DNA of 64,000 nucleotides from Rhizobiaceae bacterium (GTDB taxonomy: Bacteria; Pseudomonadota; Alphaproteobacteria; Rhizobiales; Rhizobiaceae), in the NCBI GenBank assembly GCA_028279875.1, contig JANQMU010000011.1:62001-126000 (forward strand). Reading direction: 5' to 3'. Under the pieces are notes generated by a model that saw nothing but the letters and a program-made list of their open reading frames with translations, made no database searches and was not told the origin of the DNA. Of the stretch, positions 43,691-52,650 are shown in pieces; positions within the stretch are counted from its first letter, which is position 1; each line of letters begins with the position of its first letter. The translations under genes and the position numbers were made by a program.

Positions 43691-44605
43691 ATGCAACTGG
43701 GACTGTTGACAGCACCGTTTCCCGACACGCCGCTGACGGAAGTGGCCGACTGGGCCGTCTCCTCTGGTTTCGAGGCGCTGGAGATCGCCTGCTGGCCCGT
43801 GTCGAAGGGCCCGACCCGTCGTTACGCCGGAACGACGCATATCGATGTTGCTGAAACCGACCGGGAAAAGGCCCGGGACATTGCCGCCGAGCTTTCGGCC
43901 AAGGGCCTGTCGATTTCCGGCCTCGGCTATTACCCCAATCCGCTGCACCCGGACGAGGATCACCGCAACACGGTGATCGACCATCTCAAGCAGGTGATCA
44001 CCGTTGCCGGCGCTTTGGAACTTCCCGTGGTCAACACCTTTTGCGGCGGCGATGCGGCGAAAAATGTCGATGAGAACTGGAACCGGGCGCTGGACATCTG
44101 GCCTGATATCATCGCCCATGCCCGGGACAGCGGCGTCAAGCTGGCCTTCGAAAACTGTCCGATGATCTTCAGCCACGACGAATGGCCGGGCGGGCACAAT
44201 ATCGCCTACGCCCCCCATATCTGGCGCCGCATCATCGAATACTGGGGCGATGACGTCGGCATGAATTTCGATCCGAGCCACCTGATCTGGCAGATGATCG
44301 ACCAGCCACGCTTCATCCGTGAATTCGGTCCGCATATCGTCCATGCGCATGCCAAGGACCTGATGATCGATCATGACGGTCTCTATGAACGCGGAATCAT
44401 GTCGGCCGGTATGGGCTGGCAGGTGCCGCGCCTGCCGGGCCTCGGCGATGTCGACTGGGGCGATTTTTTCGCCGGCCTCTACCGTGCCGGCTATGACGGC
44501 CCCGTCATCATCGAACATGAAGATCGCGATTTCGAGGGCACCGATGAACTGGTGAAGAAGGGCTTCCTGCTCGCGCGGGATGTTTTGCGGCCATATGTGA
44601 AATGA
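43691..44605 (+). CDS. Sugar phosphate isomerase/epimerase-like TIM-barrel protein
   Basis: 304 residues of the AP-endonuclease-2 superfamily (IolE, IolI, hydroxypyruvate-isomerase and MocC relatives). Metal-ligand stretches include VKLAFENCPM, GMNFDPSHLIWQ and HAHAKDLMID, and the C-terminal PVIIEHEDRDF. Start ATG at 43691 follows GGGAGG (43681-43686). Such enzymes act as isomerases, epimerases or dehydratases on keto-sugars or keto-inositols; here it likely follows the Gfo/Idh step. Confidence 0.85.
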   Translation: MQLGLLTAPFPDTPLTEVADWAVSSGFEALEIACWPVSKGPTRRYAGTTHIDVAETDREKARDIAAELSAKGLSISGLGYYPNPLHPDEDHRNTVIDHLKQVITVAGALELPVVNTFCGGDAAKNVDENWNRALDIWPDIIAHARDSGVKLAFENCPMIFSHDEWPGGHNIAYAPHIWRRIIEYWGDDVGMNFDPSHLIWQMIDQPRFIREFGPHIVHAHAKDLMIDHDGLYERGIMSAGMGWQVPRLPGLGDVDWGDFFAGLYRAGYDGPVIIEHEDRDFEGTDELVKKGFLLARDVLRPYVK

Positions 44606-44661
44606 ACCTTGCCCGGGGTCGGGCGAAGGAATGAAGGATCCATAACAAGGAGGAAACTGCA

Positions 44662-45690
44662 ATGAAGAAAACGATTTTAACCGGCACCCTGTTGGGGGCC
44701 ATGACCATGGGCCTGATGGGCACGGCCATGGCGATGGACTACACCATCGGCATTTCCAACACCGTGCAGGGCAATGGCTGGCGTGAGGAAATGGTCTGCG
44801 CCATGAAGGCCGAGGCGCTGGCGTCGGGTAAGGTGAAATCCCTCAACATCGCCCACCGCAACACCGATGCCGCGGGACAGATCGAGGACATCAACAACCT
44901 CATCCAGGCGGGCGTTGACGCGATCGTCATCAATCCGGCGAACCCCGATGGCGTCAGTTCGGCCATCAAGGCGGCCACGGACAAGGGCATCGTTGTTGTC
45001 GCGGTCGACCAGTCCGTGTCGGAAGAATCGGCCTATGTGCTGTCCAACAACCAGGAGGAATACGCCTATCTTGGCGCCAAATGGCTGTTCGAGCAGATCG
45101 GCGGCAAGGGATCGGTCATCTATATGCGCGGCGCGGCCGGCGCGTCGGCGGATGATGACCGCGACAAGGGCTTCAAGCGCGCTCTGGCCGAGTATCCGGA
45201 TGTGAAGGTTGCCCATGAAGTGTTCACCGGATGGCAGCAGGATCAGGGCAAGCAGCAGATTCTCGACTACATTGCCACCGGCATTCCATTCGACGGCGTA
45301 TGGACCTCGGGCATCGACAATGTGATCGTCGACGCCTTTGTTGAGTCCGATACACCTCTGGTTCCGATTGTCGGTGCCGACAATGCCGGTTTCGTCGGTC
45401 AGTTGAACAGCGTGGACGGCCTCGTCGGGGCTGCCGTGACCAATCCCGGCTCCGTTGGCGGCGCCGGTGTTGCGCTCGCCATCAAACTGCTTGAGGGTGA
45501 AAAACCGGCGGCCCGCACCGTGCTGGTCGATCCGGAACTCTGGCAGAATGTGACGGCCGAGGGCAAGGCCCAGCTCAAGGCCGCCGCCGATCCGTCGCTC
45601 GATCCCGAATGGCCGGTGTCGATCTTCATTCCCGGGTGGACCAACTACACCAAGGAACAGATCATCGCCTGCAAGGGTCCCGGCGAATAA
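44662..45690 (+). CDS. Sugar ABC transporter substrate-binding protein (ribose-binding fold)
   Basis: 342-residue periplasmic protein with a signal peptide (MKKTILTGTLLGAMTMGLMG, then TAMA) and the peripla_BP_4 pattern YTIGISNTVQGNGWREEMVC, then DAIVINPANPDGVSSAI. It resembles MocB-like proteins in class (inference). It starts 57 bases after the isomerase gene with AAGGAGGAA upstream. A 15-bp hairpin follows before the ATPase gene. Confidence 0.9.
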   Translation: MKKTILTGTLLGAMTMGLMGTAMAMDYTIGISNTVQGNGWREEMVCAMKAEALASGKVKSLNIAHRNTDAAGQIEDINNLIQAGVDAIVINPANPDGVSSAIKAATDKGIVVVAVDQSVSEESAYVLSNNQEEYAYLGAKWLFEQIGGKGSVIYMRGAAGASADDDRDKGFKRALAEYPDVKVAHEVFTGWQQDQGKQQILDYIATGIPFDGVWTSGIDNVIVDAFVESDTPLVPIVGADNAGFVGQLNSVDGLVGAAVTNPGSVGGAGVALAIKLLEGEKPAARTVLVDPELWQNVTAEGKAQLKAAADPSLDPEWPVSIFIPGWTNYTKEQIIACKGPGE

Positions 45691-45696
45691 GCAAAC

Positions 45697-45728
45697 CGAA
45701 CCGGCAGGCGGCACCGCCTGCCGGTTCG
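45697..45728 (+). other. Intercistronic RNA hairpin between binding-protein and ATPase genes
   Basis: CGAACCGGCAGGCGG (45697-45711) pairs with CCGCCTGCCGGTTCG (45714-45728), a perfect 15-base complement around a two-base centre (the innermost pairs will open to make a loop). There is no T run. Same position and likely role as the hairpins at 7156, 19926 and 62672. Confidence 0.7.
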
Positions 45729-45757
45729 CATCCTCCCGCAAAAGGACGTTCTGCTCC

Positions 45758-47269
45758 ATGGCCGATAGCCTCATTTTGAGTGCCAAGGGCGTGACCAAGA
45801 CCTATGGTGCCGTGGTGGCTTTGAGCAATGCCTCCCTGGAAGTGCACAGCGGCGAGATCATCGCCCTTATGGGCGCCAATGGCGCGGGAAAATCGACGCT
45901 GGTGAAAATCCTCACCGGTGCCATCACGCCGAGTTCAGGCGAGATCGAGATCAAGGGCAGAAAACAGACTGTGCGGTCGCCGGCCGAGGCGCGCGCCGCC
46001 GGCCTTGTCCCGGTCTATCAGGAACCCTCGCTCATCCCCGATCTCGACGTTACCGACAATCTTCGCCTTGGCAACACGCCGGTCGAGCCGTTCCGGCACT
46101 GGGTCGACGAATTGGGTGTCCATGATCTGGACATGAGCGAAACCGCCTATCGCCTGCCACTGGCCATTCAGCGCGTTCTCGATCTGGCCCGGGCGCTGGC
46201 CAGCGAACCGGATGTGCTGCTTCTCGACGAAATGACCGCGGCCCTGCCCACCGATATGGTCGAGAAGGTCCTGGACGTTGTCCGCAGGCAGAAGGAACAC
46301 GACCGGTCGGTCATCTATATTTCCCATCGGTTTCCAGAAATTTCCGCGGTCTGCGACCGCGCCAATGTGCTCAGGGACGGCGAGACCGTCGGCGATGTGG
46401 ACATCGTCGATGGTGTCGAGGACCATATTGTCGAGCTGATGCTTGGCGCACCGGTCAAGGCCGCACAGAGAAGCGGGGCGGCAGCGCAAATCAGCACTGA
46501 GGCCAAGGCCGCCGTGCCGCGATTGCGGGTGCGCGACCTCGCGGCCGGCACCAAACTGACCGATGTCTCCTTCGACCTGCACGCCGGCGAGGTGCTGGGC
46601 GTCGCTGGCCTGGAAGGGCAGGGGCAGGATGAGTTGTTTGAAGTCCTCGCCGGCATCAGCCGTCCCACCGGCGGCACCATCGAAATCGACGGTGCGGCCA
46701 CCGATTTTCACCATCCGGCAGACGCAATCGCCGCCGGCCATGTCTATGTGCCCGGAGATCGCGCCGGCGCCTTACTGATGCAGCGTTCCGTGCGCGAAAA
46801 CATCGCCCTGCCGTTCCACACGCGCCCGTCCCGATGGGGGCCCATCAATATGGGTGCCGAAAAAGGCAAGGTCGATGCGGCGATCGAACGGCTGCAGATC
46901 GACACCCGGGCCCAGGGCGAGGTGCAGCGCCTGTCGGGCGGCAACCAGCAGAAAGTCACCATCGCCAGATGGATCGCGCTGGGCGTGCGTACGCTGCTGT
47001 GCTTTGATCCGACGCGCGGCATCGATGTCCGCACGAAGCGGGAGATTTACCCGCTGCTGCGCGAACTTGCCGAACAGGGGTCGTCCGTATTGCTCTACAC
47101 ATCCGAACTCGAGGAGATACAGCTTGCCTGCGACCGGGCCGTGGTGATTTTCGGCGGTCGCGTCGTTGACGAATTCAAGGCCGAGGACGCCGACGAGCCG
47201 ACCCTCATGCGGGCCGCATACGGACTGACGGACGCGCCCGGTTCGCCCCGGCCGGAAGTGGGAGCGTGA
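45758..47269 (+). CDS. Sugar ABC transporter ATPase, double NBD
   Basis: 503 residues with two NBDs. NBD1 has Walker A GANGAGKST and Walker B VLLLDEMTAALP (Met where Pro is usual). NBD2 has signature LSGGNQQKVTIARW, but its Walker B reads LLCFDPTRGID: the Asp-Glu pair of the usual LDEP is replaced by Phe-Asp, so this site may not hydrolyse ATP efficiently. Some sugar importers of this family carry that variant. It energises the permeases encoded next. Confidence 0.9.
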   Translation: MADSLILSAKGVTKTYGAVVALSNASLEVHSGEIIALMGANGAGKSTLVKILTGAITPSSGEIEIKGRKQTVRSPAEARAAGLVPVYQEPSLIPDLDVTDNLRLGNTPVEPFRHWVDELGVHDLDMSETAYRLPLAIQRVLDLARALASEPDVLLLDEMTAALPTDMVEKVLDVVRRQKEHDRSVIYISHRFPEISAVCDRANVLRDGETVGDVDIVDGVEDHIVELMLGAPVKAAQRSGAAAQISTEAKAAVPRLRVRDLAAGTKLTDVSFDLHAGEVLGVAGLEGQGQDELFEVLAGISRPTGGTIEIDGAATDFHHPADAIAAGHVYVPGDRAGALLMQRSVRENIALPFHTRPSRWGPINMGAEKGKVDAAIERLQIDTRAQGEVQRLSGGNQQKVTIARWIALGVRTLLCFDPTRGIDVRTKREIYPLLRELAEQGSSVLLYTSELEEIQLACDRAVVIFGGRVVDEFKAEDADEPTLMRAAYGLTDAPGSPRPEVGA

Positions 47270-47276
47270 GCCTGCG

Positions 47277-48251
47277 GTGCTGAAATTCCTTCGCAGCCAT
47301 TACTGGAACATCGGTCTTGGCCTCATCCTGGTGGCGCTGCTGGTCTTCACCCGGATCATCCAGCCCAATTACGGCGCGTCCGGCCTGGAAGCGCTGTCGC
47401 GCGCTGCCCTGCCATTTGCATTTGCCACCGCCGCCCAGGCGATCGTGGTCATTGCCGGCGGCATCGATCTGTCCATTGCCTCGATGATGGCCGTCACCAG
47501 CGTTACCGCCGCCGTGCTGATGGACGGCGCCAGCGAAGAGGCGGCTCTGCTGGTCGTCCCGTTCGTCCTGCTCGTCGGCGTCGCCATGGGCGCCATCAAC
47601 GGTATGCTTATCGTGTTTACGCGGGTTCCCGACATCGTCGTCACGCTGGCCATGCTGTTCGTCTGGGAGGGCGTGGCGCTGCTGATCCTCAAGGCGCCGG
47701 GCGGCGGCGCGGCCGAATGGCTCCACAACCTGCTGATCGGCTCGGTTTCGATCTACGGCGTGCCGGAGAACATCACGCAGTTCATCCCGAAATCGTTCAT
47801 CCTGCTGGTCGTGTGCATCGGCGTTGTCTGGCTGCCGTTTCGCCGGTCGCGTTTCGGCCTGTCGGTCTATGCGATCGGCTCGTCGAGCCTGGCGGCGTTC
47901 CGCTCCGGGGTGGCGGTCAACCGCACCAAGATCGCTGCCTATGCGATCGCCGGCCTGTTCGCCGCCATGGGCGGCCTGGTTCTGACAGCCAGCACGGGCA
48001 TCGGCGCCCCCATCCCGGGGCCATATCTGCTGGCCAGCGTTGCCGCGGTGGTTCTGGGCGGTGTCACGCTGGGCGGCGGACGCGGCGGCCTGGTCGGGCC
48101 GATCATCGCCGTTCTCATCCTGCGCCTCGCCCGCACGGATCTGGCATTGCTGTCGGTGGACCCCAATGTCACCGCCATCGTGGAGGGCACCATCATGGTT
48201 GTGGTGGTCATGGCCGGCGGGCTGATTGCGGTAAGGGCGCGGCACAAATGA
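47277..48251 (+). CDS. Sugar ABC transporter permease (RbsC family)
   Basis: 324 residues, about 8-10 hydrophobic segments, with the family's VIAGGIDLSIASMMAVTSVT motif and VLGGVTLGGGRGGLVGPIIA near the C-terminus. It starts with GTG at 47277, seven bases after the ATPase stop, with GGAGCG nearby. Its stop overlaps the start of the second permease (ATGA), giving coupled synthesis. Confidence 0.9.
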   Translation: MLKFLRSHYWNIGLGLILVALLVFTRIIQPNYGASGLEALSRAALPFAFATAAQAIVVIAGGIDLSIASMMAVTSVTAAVLMDGASEEAALLVVPFVLLVGVAMGAINGMLIVFTRVPDIVVTLAMLFVWEGVALLILKAPGGGAAEWLHNLLIGSVSIYGVPENITQFIPKSFILLVVCIGVVWLPFRRSRFGLSVYAIGSSSLAAFRSGVAVNRTKIAAYAIAGLFAAMGGLVLTASTGIGAPIPGPYLLASVAAVVLGGVTLGGGRGGLVGPIIAVLILRLARTDLALLSVDPNVTAIVEGTIMVVVVMAGGLIAVRARHK

Positions 48252-49222
48252 CGGCACAGGCACATATCAAACCCGGCAACGCGGTGCGGCGTTTTCTGCG
48301 CGACTATCCGCTGGTGCCGTTGATCGTCCTGCTGATCGGCCTGGTGGTGGCGCTGGAAATCATGCGTCCGGGCATCGTCAATGAGCGATGGATCGGCAAC
48401 ACGATCAAATTCGCCATTCCGCTAGCCATGCTGGCCGCCTGCCAGACGCTCACCATGCTGACCGGCGGTATCGACCTTTCGGTGGGTGTCGCGGCGACGG
48501 TGAGCGCCTTCGTGGCCGCCACCCAGCTTTCGATCCTTGGACCTGCCGGCGCCATTGCGATCGCGCTGGTGCCGCCGCTCTTGATCGGTCTTGCCAATGG
48601 CATCGGTGTCGGGATTTTCCGGGTCCATCCGCTGATCATGACCCTCGGGACCGGCCTGATCGCGACCGGCTGCCTGCAGGTCTATCAGCGCACGGTGATC
48701 GCATCCGGGTCATCCGTGCCGGAAATCCTTGCATGGATCGGCACCGGCCGCACCAACGGCTTTCCGAACTCCTTGCTGGTCTTCATCCCGCTGGCGATCG
48801 TCATCATCGTCGGTCTGCGCCGCACCGGCTTTGGCCGGCTGCTTTACGCCATCGGCGAGAATGAGGACGCGGCGCGCCTTGCCGGCGTGCGCACATGGCA
48901 GGTGCTGGTGGCGCTCTATGTGCTCTCGGGCCTGATCGCCGGCATCACCGGCCTGATTTATCTCGGCCTCATCAAGGCGCCGTCGCTGTCGCTGGTCGAG
49001 CCGCGGGTCCTGCCGTCGGTGGCGGCGGCGGTGATCGGCGGCACATCGATCTTCGGCGGCCGTGGCACCTATTCGGGCACCATCGTCGGCGCGCTGATCC
49101 TGACGGTACTGACCACCATGCTGACCGTCATGCAGATACCGGAAGGCACCCGGCGCATCTTTTTCGGCCTGATCATCCTGGCAGTGACCGCCATCTATGT
49201 TCGGATCACTGAGGAAAACTGA
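48248..49222 (+). CDS. Sugar ABC transporter permease (RbsC family)
   Basis: 324 residues, second membrane subunit. Motifs: MLTGGIDLSVGVAATVSAFV and VIGGTSIFGGRGTYSGTIVG. The ATG at 48248 overlaps the previous stop; the longer reading that begins within the preceding permease is in its wrong frame. It ends six bases from the convergent gene at 49229, closing the RpiR-linked operon. Confidence 0.9.
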   Translation: MTAQAHIKPGNAVRRFLRDYPLVPLIVLLIGLVVALEIMRPGIVNERWIGNTIKFAIPLAMLAACQTLTMLTGGIDLSVGVAATVSAFVAATQLSILGPAGAIAIALVPPLLIGLANGIGVGIFRVHPLIMTLGTGLIATGCLQVYQRTVIASGSSVPEILAWIGTGRTNGFPNSLLVFIPLAIVIIVGLRRTGFGRLLYAIGENEDAARLAGVRTWQVLVALYVLSGLIAGITGLIYLGLIKAPSLSLVEPRVLPSVAAAVIGGTSIFGGRGTYSGTIVGALILTVLTTMLTVMQIPEGTRRIFFGLIILAVTAIYVRITEEN

Positions 49223-49228
49223 ACCGCT

Positions 49229-50326
49229 TCAAAGACCGAAATGGGAACCGTCGAAGGGCAGGGTCAAATCCGCGCCGCTCACGTCGACCAGTGTCAGAGA
49301 GGTCTTGCCGACCCGGATATCGGCAACCGCGCTCCAGGATGCGGGCACGGCGATGGCGCCAAATCCGTAAAGCACGTCGACCGAGGATGTTTCACTGAGG
49401 GTCAGGCCCGTGGCCAGCCCGTCCAGTGATCGTGCGCCGGTGCTGGAGAATTCTCCATCGGCATGGCAGCTTGTCGCCACTTCCTCGATGCCCAGCACAA
49501 ACCGGTGCCGTCCGAGCCACGGTGCGTATTGGCGCCCGCCATTGCTCATCCACAGGATGGTCTCCGGCAGCCTTGCGGCATCCTTGACGGCGAAGAACAG
49601 AAACCCGTCTTCCCGTGCCACCGCCGCCGACCAGCCGATTTGGATCGCGGGATCTCCGGCCAGTACGACGAGATCCTCATGGTCGCTGCAAAACGGGTAA
49701 CGGCTGATGTCGAGATTTTCGCCCGCCGCATCCTTCACCCGGTCAAGCCGGGCGAATTTCTGCGGATATTTCAGAACCGAGCGTCCGCGTGCCGGATCCG
49801 GTTCAGGCTCTTCTTTCGGTGTCACCCCGAACCGTTTGCCCGAAAAGCTCAACTGAGCGCCGCCGGGAACCCGGATCATGGCGTGATGCCCGATCGGCAG
49901 ATGGCCCGTGCCACCCGCAAATCGGTGACGCTGATAGAGAAATGGGTGACCGGGGCGAACGGTCAGCGTTTTGGTGACGGCCGCGCCGTTCACGGTCTCC
50001 TGCAGCCGGTAGCTATGGCTTGTCGCGTCGTCATTTTCGCCTGTCGAACCCTCCGGCAACCAGGTTCCATTGGCGGTCCAGCCATGGATGGGAAGGCCCG
50101 GGCCGGCACCGAACGGCGCGCAGAAAAAATCGCCGGCCAGTTGTCTTTCCACCATGCTGACCTCGTCCGGCAACAACTCGGTCTCATCCACCCACGGCGC
50201 CCTGTGAAGCGGCCGGATATCCGTGCCATGCTTCGACGTGAAGACAACACTATCGAGATTGCCGCCGGACCGGTTGAAGTCGAAGGCGACATTGTCCGAG
50301 GTGATATGATCGGTTTGCTGGCTCAT
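49229..50326 (-). CDS. Mutarotase-like protein of unknown substrate
   Basis: 365 residues, cytoplasmic (no signal peptide). The sequence suggests a galactose-mutarotase-like beta-sandwich (HGWTANGTWLPEG, then YQRHRFAGGTGHLPIGHHAM), but I do not recognise a specific family, and the canonical aldose-1-epimerase His/Glu motifs are not certain. Its start overlaps the stop of the LacI-family regulator by 4 bases, so it is the second gene of the regulator's operon and belongs functionally with the divergent oxygenase locus (inference). Confidence 0.65.
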   Translation of the reverse strand: MSQQTDHITSDNVAFDFNRSGGNLDSVVFTSKHGTDIRPLHRAPWVDETELLPDEVSMVERQLAGDFFCAPFGAGPGLPIHGWTANGTWLPEGSTGENDDATSHSYRLQETVNGAAVTKTLTVRPGHPFLYQRHRFAGGTGHLPIGHHAMIRVPGGAQLSFSGKRFGVTPKEEPEPDPARGRSVLKYPQKFARLDRVKDAAGENLDISRYPFCSDHEDLVVLAGDPAIQIGWSAAVAREDGFLFFAVKDAARLPETILWMSNGGRQYAPWLGRHRFVLGIEEVATSCHADGEFSSTGARSLDGLATGLTLSETSSVDVLYGFGAIAVPASWSAVADIRVGKTSLTLVDVSGADLTLPFDGSHFGL

Positions 50327-51360
50327 GTCTGGGGCGGCAGGTTTTCGCAGAATATCGCCTGAATGGGAACAACCGGTGAAGAAAAGCCGGTTCGGCCGCG
50401 CGAGGCCGCAAGCAGAATGTCAATGGCCGCCCGCGCTTCGTATTTCACATCTTCATGGATCACGACATCCATCACGCCGTCCTCAAGATGTGTGCGGGTG
50501 TCAGCGGAGAGGCCATGCCCGACAAACAACACCGATGTTTCGCGTCCGGCTTCGACCAGGGCTTGGGCGACACCGGCCTGACCGGCGCCGATACAATATA
50601 TCCCATCCAGATCCTCGTTTTCGCTCAGCAGGGCGCGTGTCGCGCCATGCGCCTGCCGTGCATCTTCCTGCACCTCAAGCTCATTGACAATGCGCAGACT
50701 CGGAAACATTTCGCGCAGGATGCTGCGAAACCCCATTTCCCGCTCCTCATGGCCACGATAGGCCCGCGAGCCGAGAATGAGGGCTGCCTTTCCCGCTGTC
50801 CTCCTGATCAACCGGCCGGTGAGATATCCGGCAAGGCGCCCGGCGGCATGATTGTCGATCCCGACATAGGCGGTGCGCGGAATGTTGCGAATATCGGATG
50901 CCAGGGTGACCACCGGAATATTCCGCCGGCAAAGGGCGCGAAGTGCCTCGCGCACCCTGTGACTGTCGACGCCGACGACGCCGATTGCGCGGGTCGTGTC
51001 CACAATCGCGCGCAGGGCGGCAAGGAATTCGCCTTCGGTTGCGGCTCCGGGCCGATGAAGCGCAATCGCCACAGTGCCGATTTGCTCCGCATAGGCCGCA
51101 AGCTCCATCGCCTGCTCCGCCAGGAAGGCGTTGCCCCTGTCGGGGATGATGAGGTCGATCGTCAGGGTTTCGGCGGCGGGATTGCCGCCCGAAAACGCGC
51201 CGCCATTCGACAGTTCGTCAATCACCGAAAGCACGTGCTGCCGCGTGTGGGCCCGAACGCCGCCCCGGTTGTTGATCACCCGGTCCACGGTGGCGCGGGA
51301 AAGGCCGGCGCGCGCGCAGATATCCTTCAGCTTCGGGCGTCGCCCGGTGGTTTGCGTCAT
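50323..51360 (-). CDS. LacI-family transcriptional regulator
   Basis: 345 residues. N-terminal LacI helix-turn-helix with hinge (KLKDICARAGLSRATVDRVI, then NNRGGVRAHTRQHVLSVIDE) and a C-terminal sugar-binding-protein-like sensor (TAYVGIDNHAAGRLAGYLTG, then FVGHGLSADTRTHLEDGVMD). The ATG at 51360 starts the protein just before the helix-turn-helix; upstream in-frame ATGs would pass through the operator region. It is divergent from the oxygenase operon and followed by the mutarotase-like gene. Ligand: probably the sugar or cyclitol metabolised by the locus. Confidence 0.9.
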   Translation of the reverse strand: MTQTTGRRPKLKDICARAGLSRATVDRVINNRGGVRAHTRQHVLSVIDELSNGGAFSGGNPAAETLTIDLIIPDRGNAFLAEQAMELAAYAEQIGTVAIALHRPGAATEGEFLAALRAIVDTTRAIGVVGVDSHRVREALRALCRRNIPVVTLASDIRNIPRTAYVGIDNHAAGRLAGYLTGRLIRRTAGKAALILGSRAYRGHEEREMGFRSILREMFPSLRIVNELEVQEDARQAHGATRALLSENEDLDGIYCIGAGQAGVAQALVEAGRETSVLFVGHGLSADTRTHLEDGVMDVVIHEDVKYEARAAIDILLAASRGRTGFSSPVVPIQAIFCENLPPQT

Positions 51361-51403
51361 GATGCAGCGACGAAGATCAAGCCGGCTTCCCTTCAGTGCA
51401 CAA

Positions 51404-51539
51404 TGCCTCAATTTGATGCATTTTTGGTAAACGTCAAGGAAAAACCACCCGATAGTCTCAAATTGAGACATTTTGAGGCAATAATTTCTTGACTCCCGTC
51501 GGGTGCGGGCCGCAGTCTGGCTTGGCATCAATTTGACGG
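51404..51539. promoter_or_regulatory. Three LacI-type operator-like palindromes (TCAA-N-TTGA)
   Basis: Site 1: TGCCTCAATTTGATGCA at 51404-51420. Site 2: GTCTCAAATTGAGAC at 51455-51469, a perfect 7-1-7 inverted repeat. Site 3: CATCAATTTGACG at 51526-51538, just before the oxygenase start. All share the 9-base core TCAA-N-TTGA. They fill the space between the LacI gene and the oxygenase operon, so the regulator probably represses both directions. A TTGACT hexamer at 51489-51494 may be a -35 element, but no good -10 was found. Confidence 0.6.
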
Positions 51540-51547
51540 ACAGGCCG

Positions 51548-52627
51548 ATGGATCCCACGCCCAGAGATTACAGCCTTGTGGGGCGCGACAGCGCGCTGGC
51601 GGAGGAAAACGGCCTGGTGGCGGCGAAGTGGTATTCCGTCGATATCGACAGGAAGAAGCTCAAGCAGCTGATGCGCAGATCGGATGGCCCAGCCATCCGC
51701 GACACCTTGATCTGGCTGGCCGCGCTTTTCGTCTCCGGCGCCGGCGGGGTCTATTTCTGGGGAACCTGGTGGTGTGTTCCGTTTTTCCTGGTCTATGGCA
51801 TTCTCTACGGGTCGTCTTCCGATAGCCGCTGGCACGAAAGCGGACACGGAACGGCGTTCAAGACCCGGTGGATGAATGTCGCGCTCTATTATCTCGCCAG
51901 CTTCATGATTTTCCGGGAGCCGACCATCTGGATGTGGAGCCACACCCGCCACCACACGGATACGATCATCGTCGGCCGGGACCCGGAGATCGCCGCGCCC
52001 CGGCCGCCGGACCTCAAGGCGATCCTGCTCAACATCTTCGCGCTGGCCAGTTCATGGAAGACGATCCGTAGTCTGTTTCGGCACGCCGGCGGCCGTTTGA
52101 GCCCGGAGGAAGCCACCTTTGTTCCCGACAACGAACGCGACAAGGTCTTTTTCATCGCACGCATTTATCTTGCGATCATCGCGGCCGTCGCCGTGACCTG
52201 TCTTGCGACCGGATCCATCCTGCCCGCCATGCTGGTCGGGCTTCCAAGCATCTATGGCGGCTTCATGACCGTGTTTTTCGGCCTGACGCAGCATGCCGGC
52301 CTGGCCGAGGACGTTCTGGACCACCGGCTCAACAGCCGGACAATCTACATGAACCCGATATTCCGGTTCCTCTACTGGAACATGAATTACCACATCGAAC
52401 ACCACATGTTTCCGATGATTCCCTATCACGCGCTTCCGGCGCTGCATGAGGCGATCAAGCATGATTGTCCGGAGCCCTATCCAAGCACCATTGCCGCCTA
52501 TCGGGAGATCATTCCGACTTTGCTGCGCCAGGTGCGGGAGCCGGGCTTTTTTATCCGGCGACAATTACCGTCCGGTGTCGATGCGGTGCCGCATAATCCG
52601 GGGGCGGTGTTCAAACCGGCGGAATAA
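51548..52627 (+). CDS. Membrane di-iron oxygenase, fatty-acid desaturase fold (MocD-like)
   Basis: 359 residues with four to five hydrophobic segments and the three histidine boxes of membrane desaturases/hydroxylases: HESGH (96-100), HTRHH (132-136) and HIEHH (282-286). The adjacent Rieske ferredoxin and ferredoxin reductase provide electrons, the same three-gene set as mocDEF of Rhizobium, which is needed for use of 3-O-methyl-scyllo-inosamine (known). I infer hydroxylation or O-demethylation of a sugar or cyclitol; a lipid desaturase is possible but does not fit the neighbours. ATG at 51548 is the first good start after the operators. Confidence 0.82.
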   Translation: MDPTPRDYSLVGRDSALAEENGLVAAKWYSVDIDRKKLKQLMRRSDGPAIRDTLIWLAALFVSGAGGVYFWGTWWCVPFFLVYGILYGSSSDSRWHESGHGTAFKTRWMNVALYYLASFMIFREPTIWMWSHTRHHTDTIIVGRDPEIAAPRPPDLKAILLNIFALASSWKTIRSLFRHAGGRLSPEEATFVPDNERDKVFFIARIYLAIIAAVAVTCLATGSILPAMLVGLPSIYGGFMTVFFGLTQHAGLAEDVLDHRLNSRTIYMNPIFRFLYWNMNYHIEHHMFPMIPYHALPALHEAIKHDCPEPYPSTIAAYREIIPTLLRQVREPGFFIRRQLPSGVDAVPHNPGAVFKPAE

Positions 52628-52650
52628 GAAGAATGCAATGAAGGGGTACC

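Noticed and set aside
41756-44662. 968-codon minus-strand reading frame opposite the RpiR-linked operon
   Set aside because: It lies antisense to four recognisable enzymes and a binding protein, has shadow-type composition and contains no motif.
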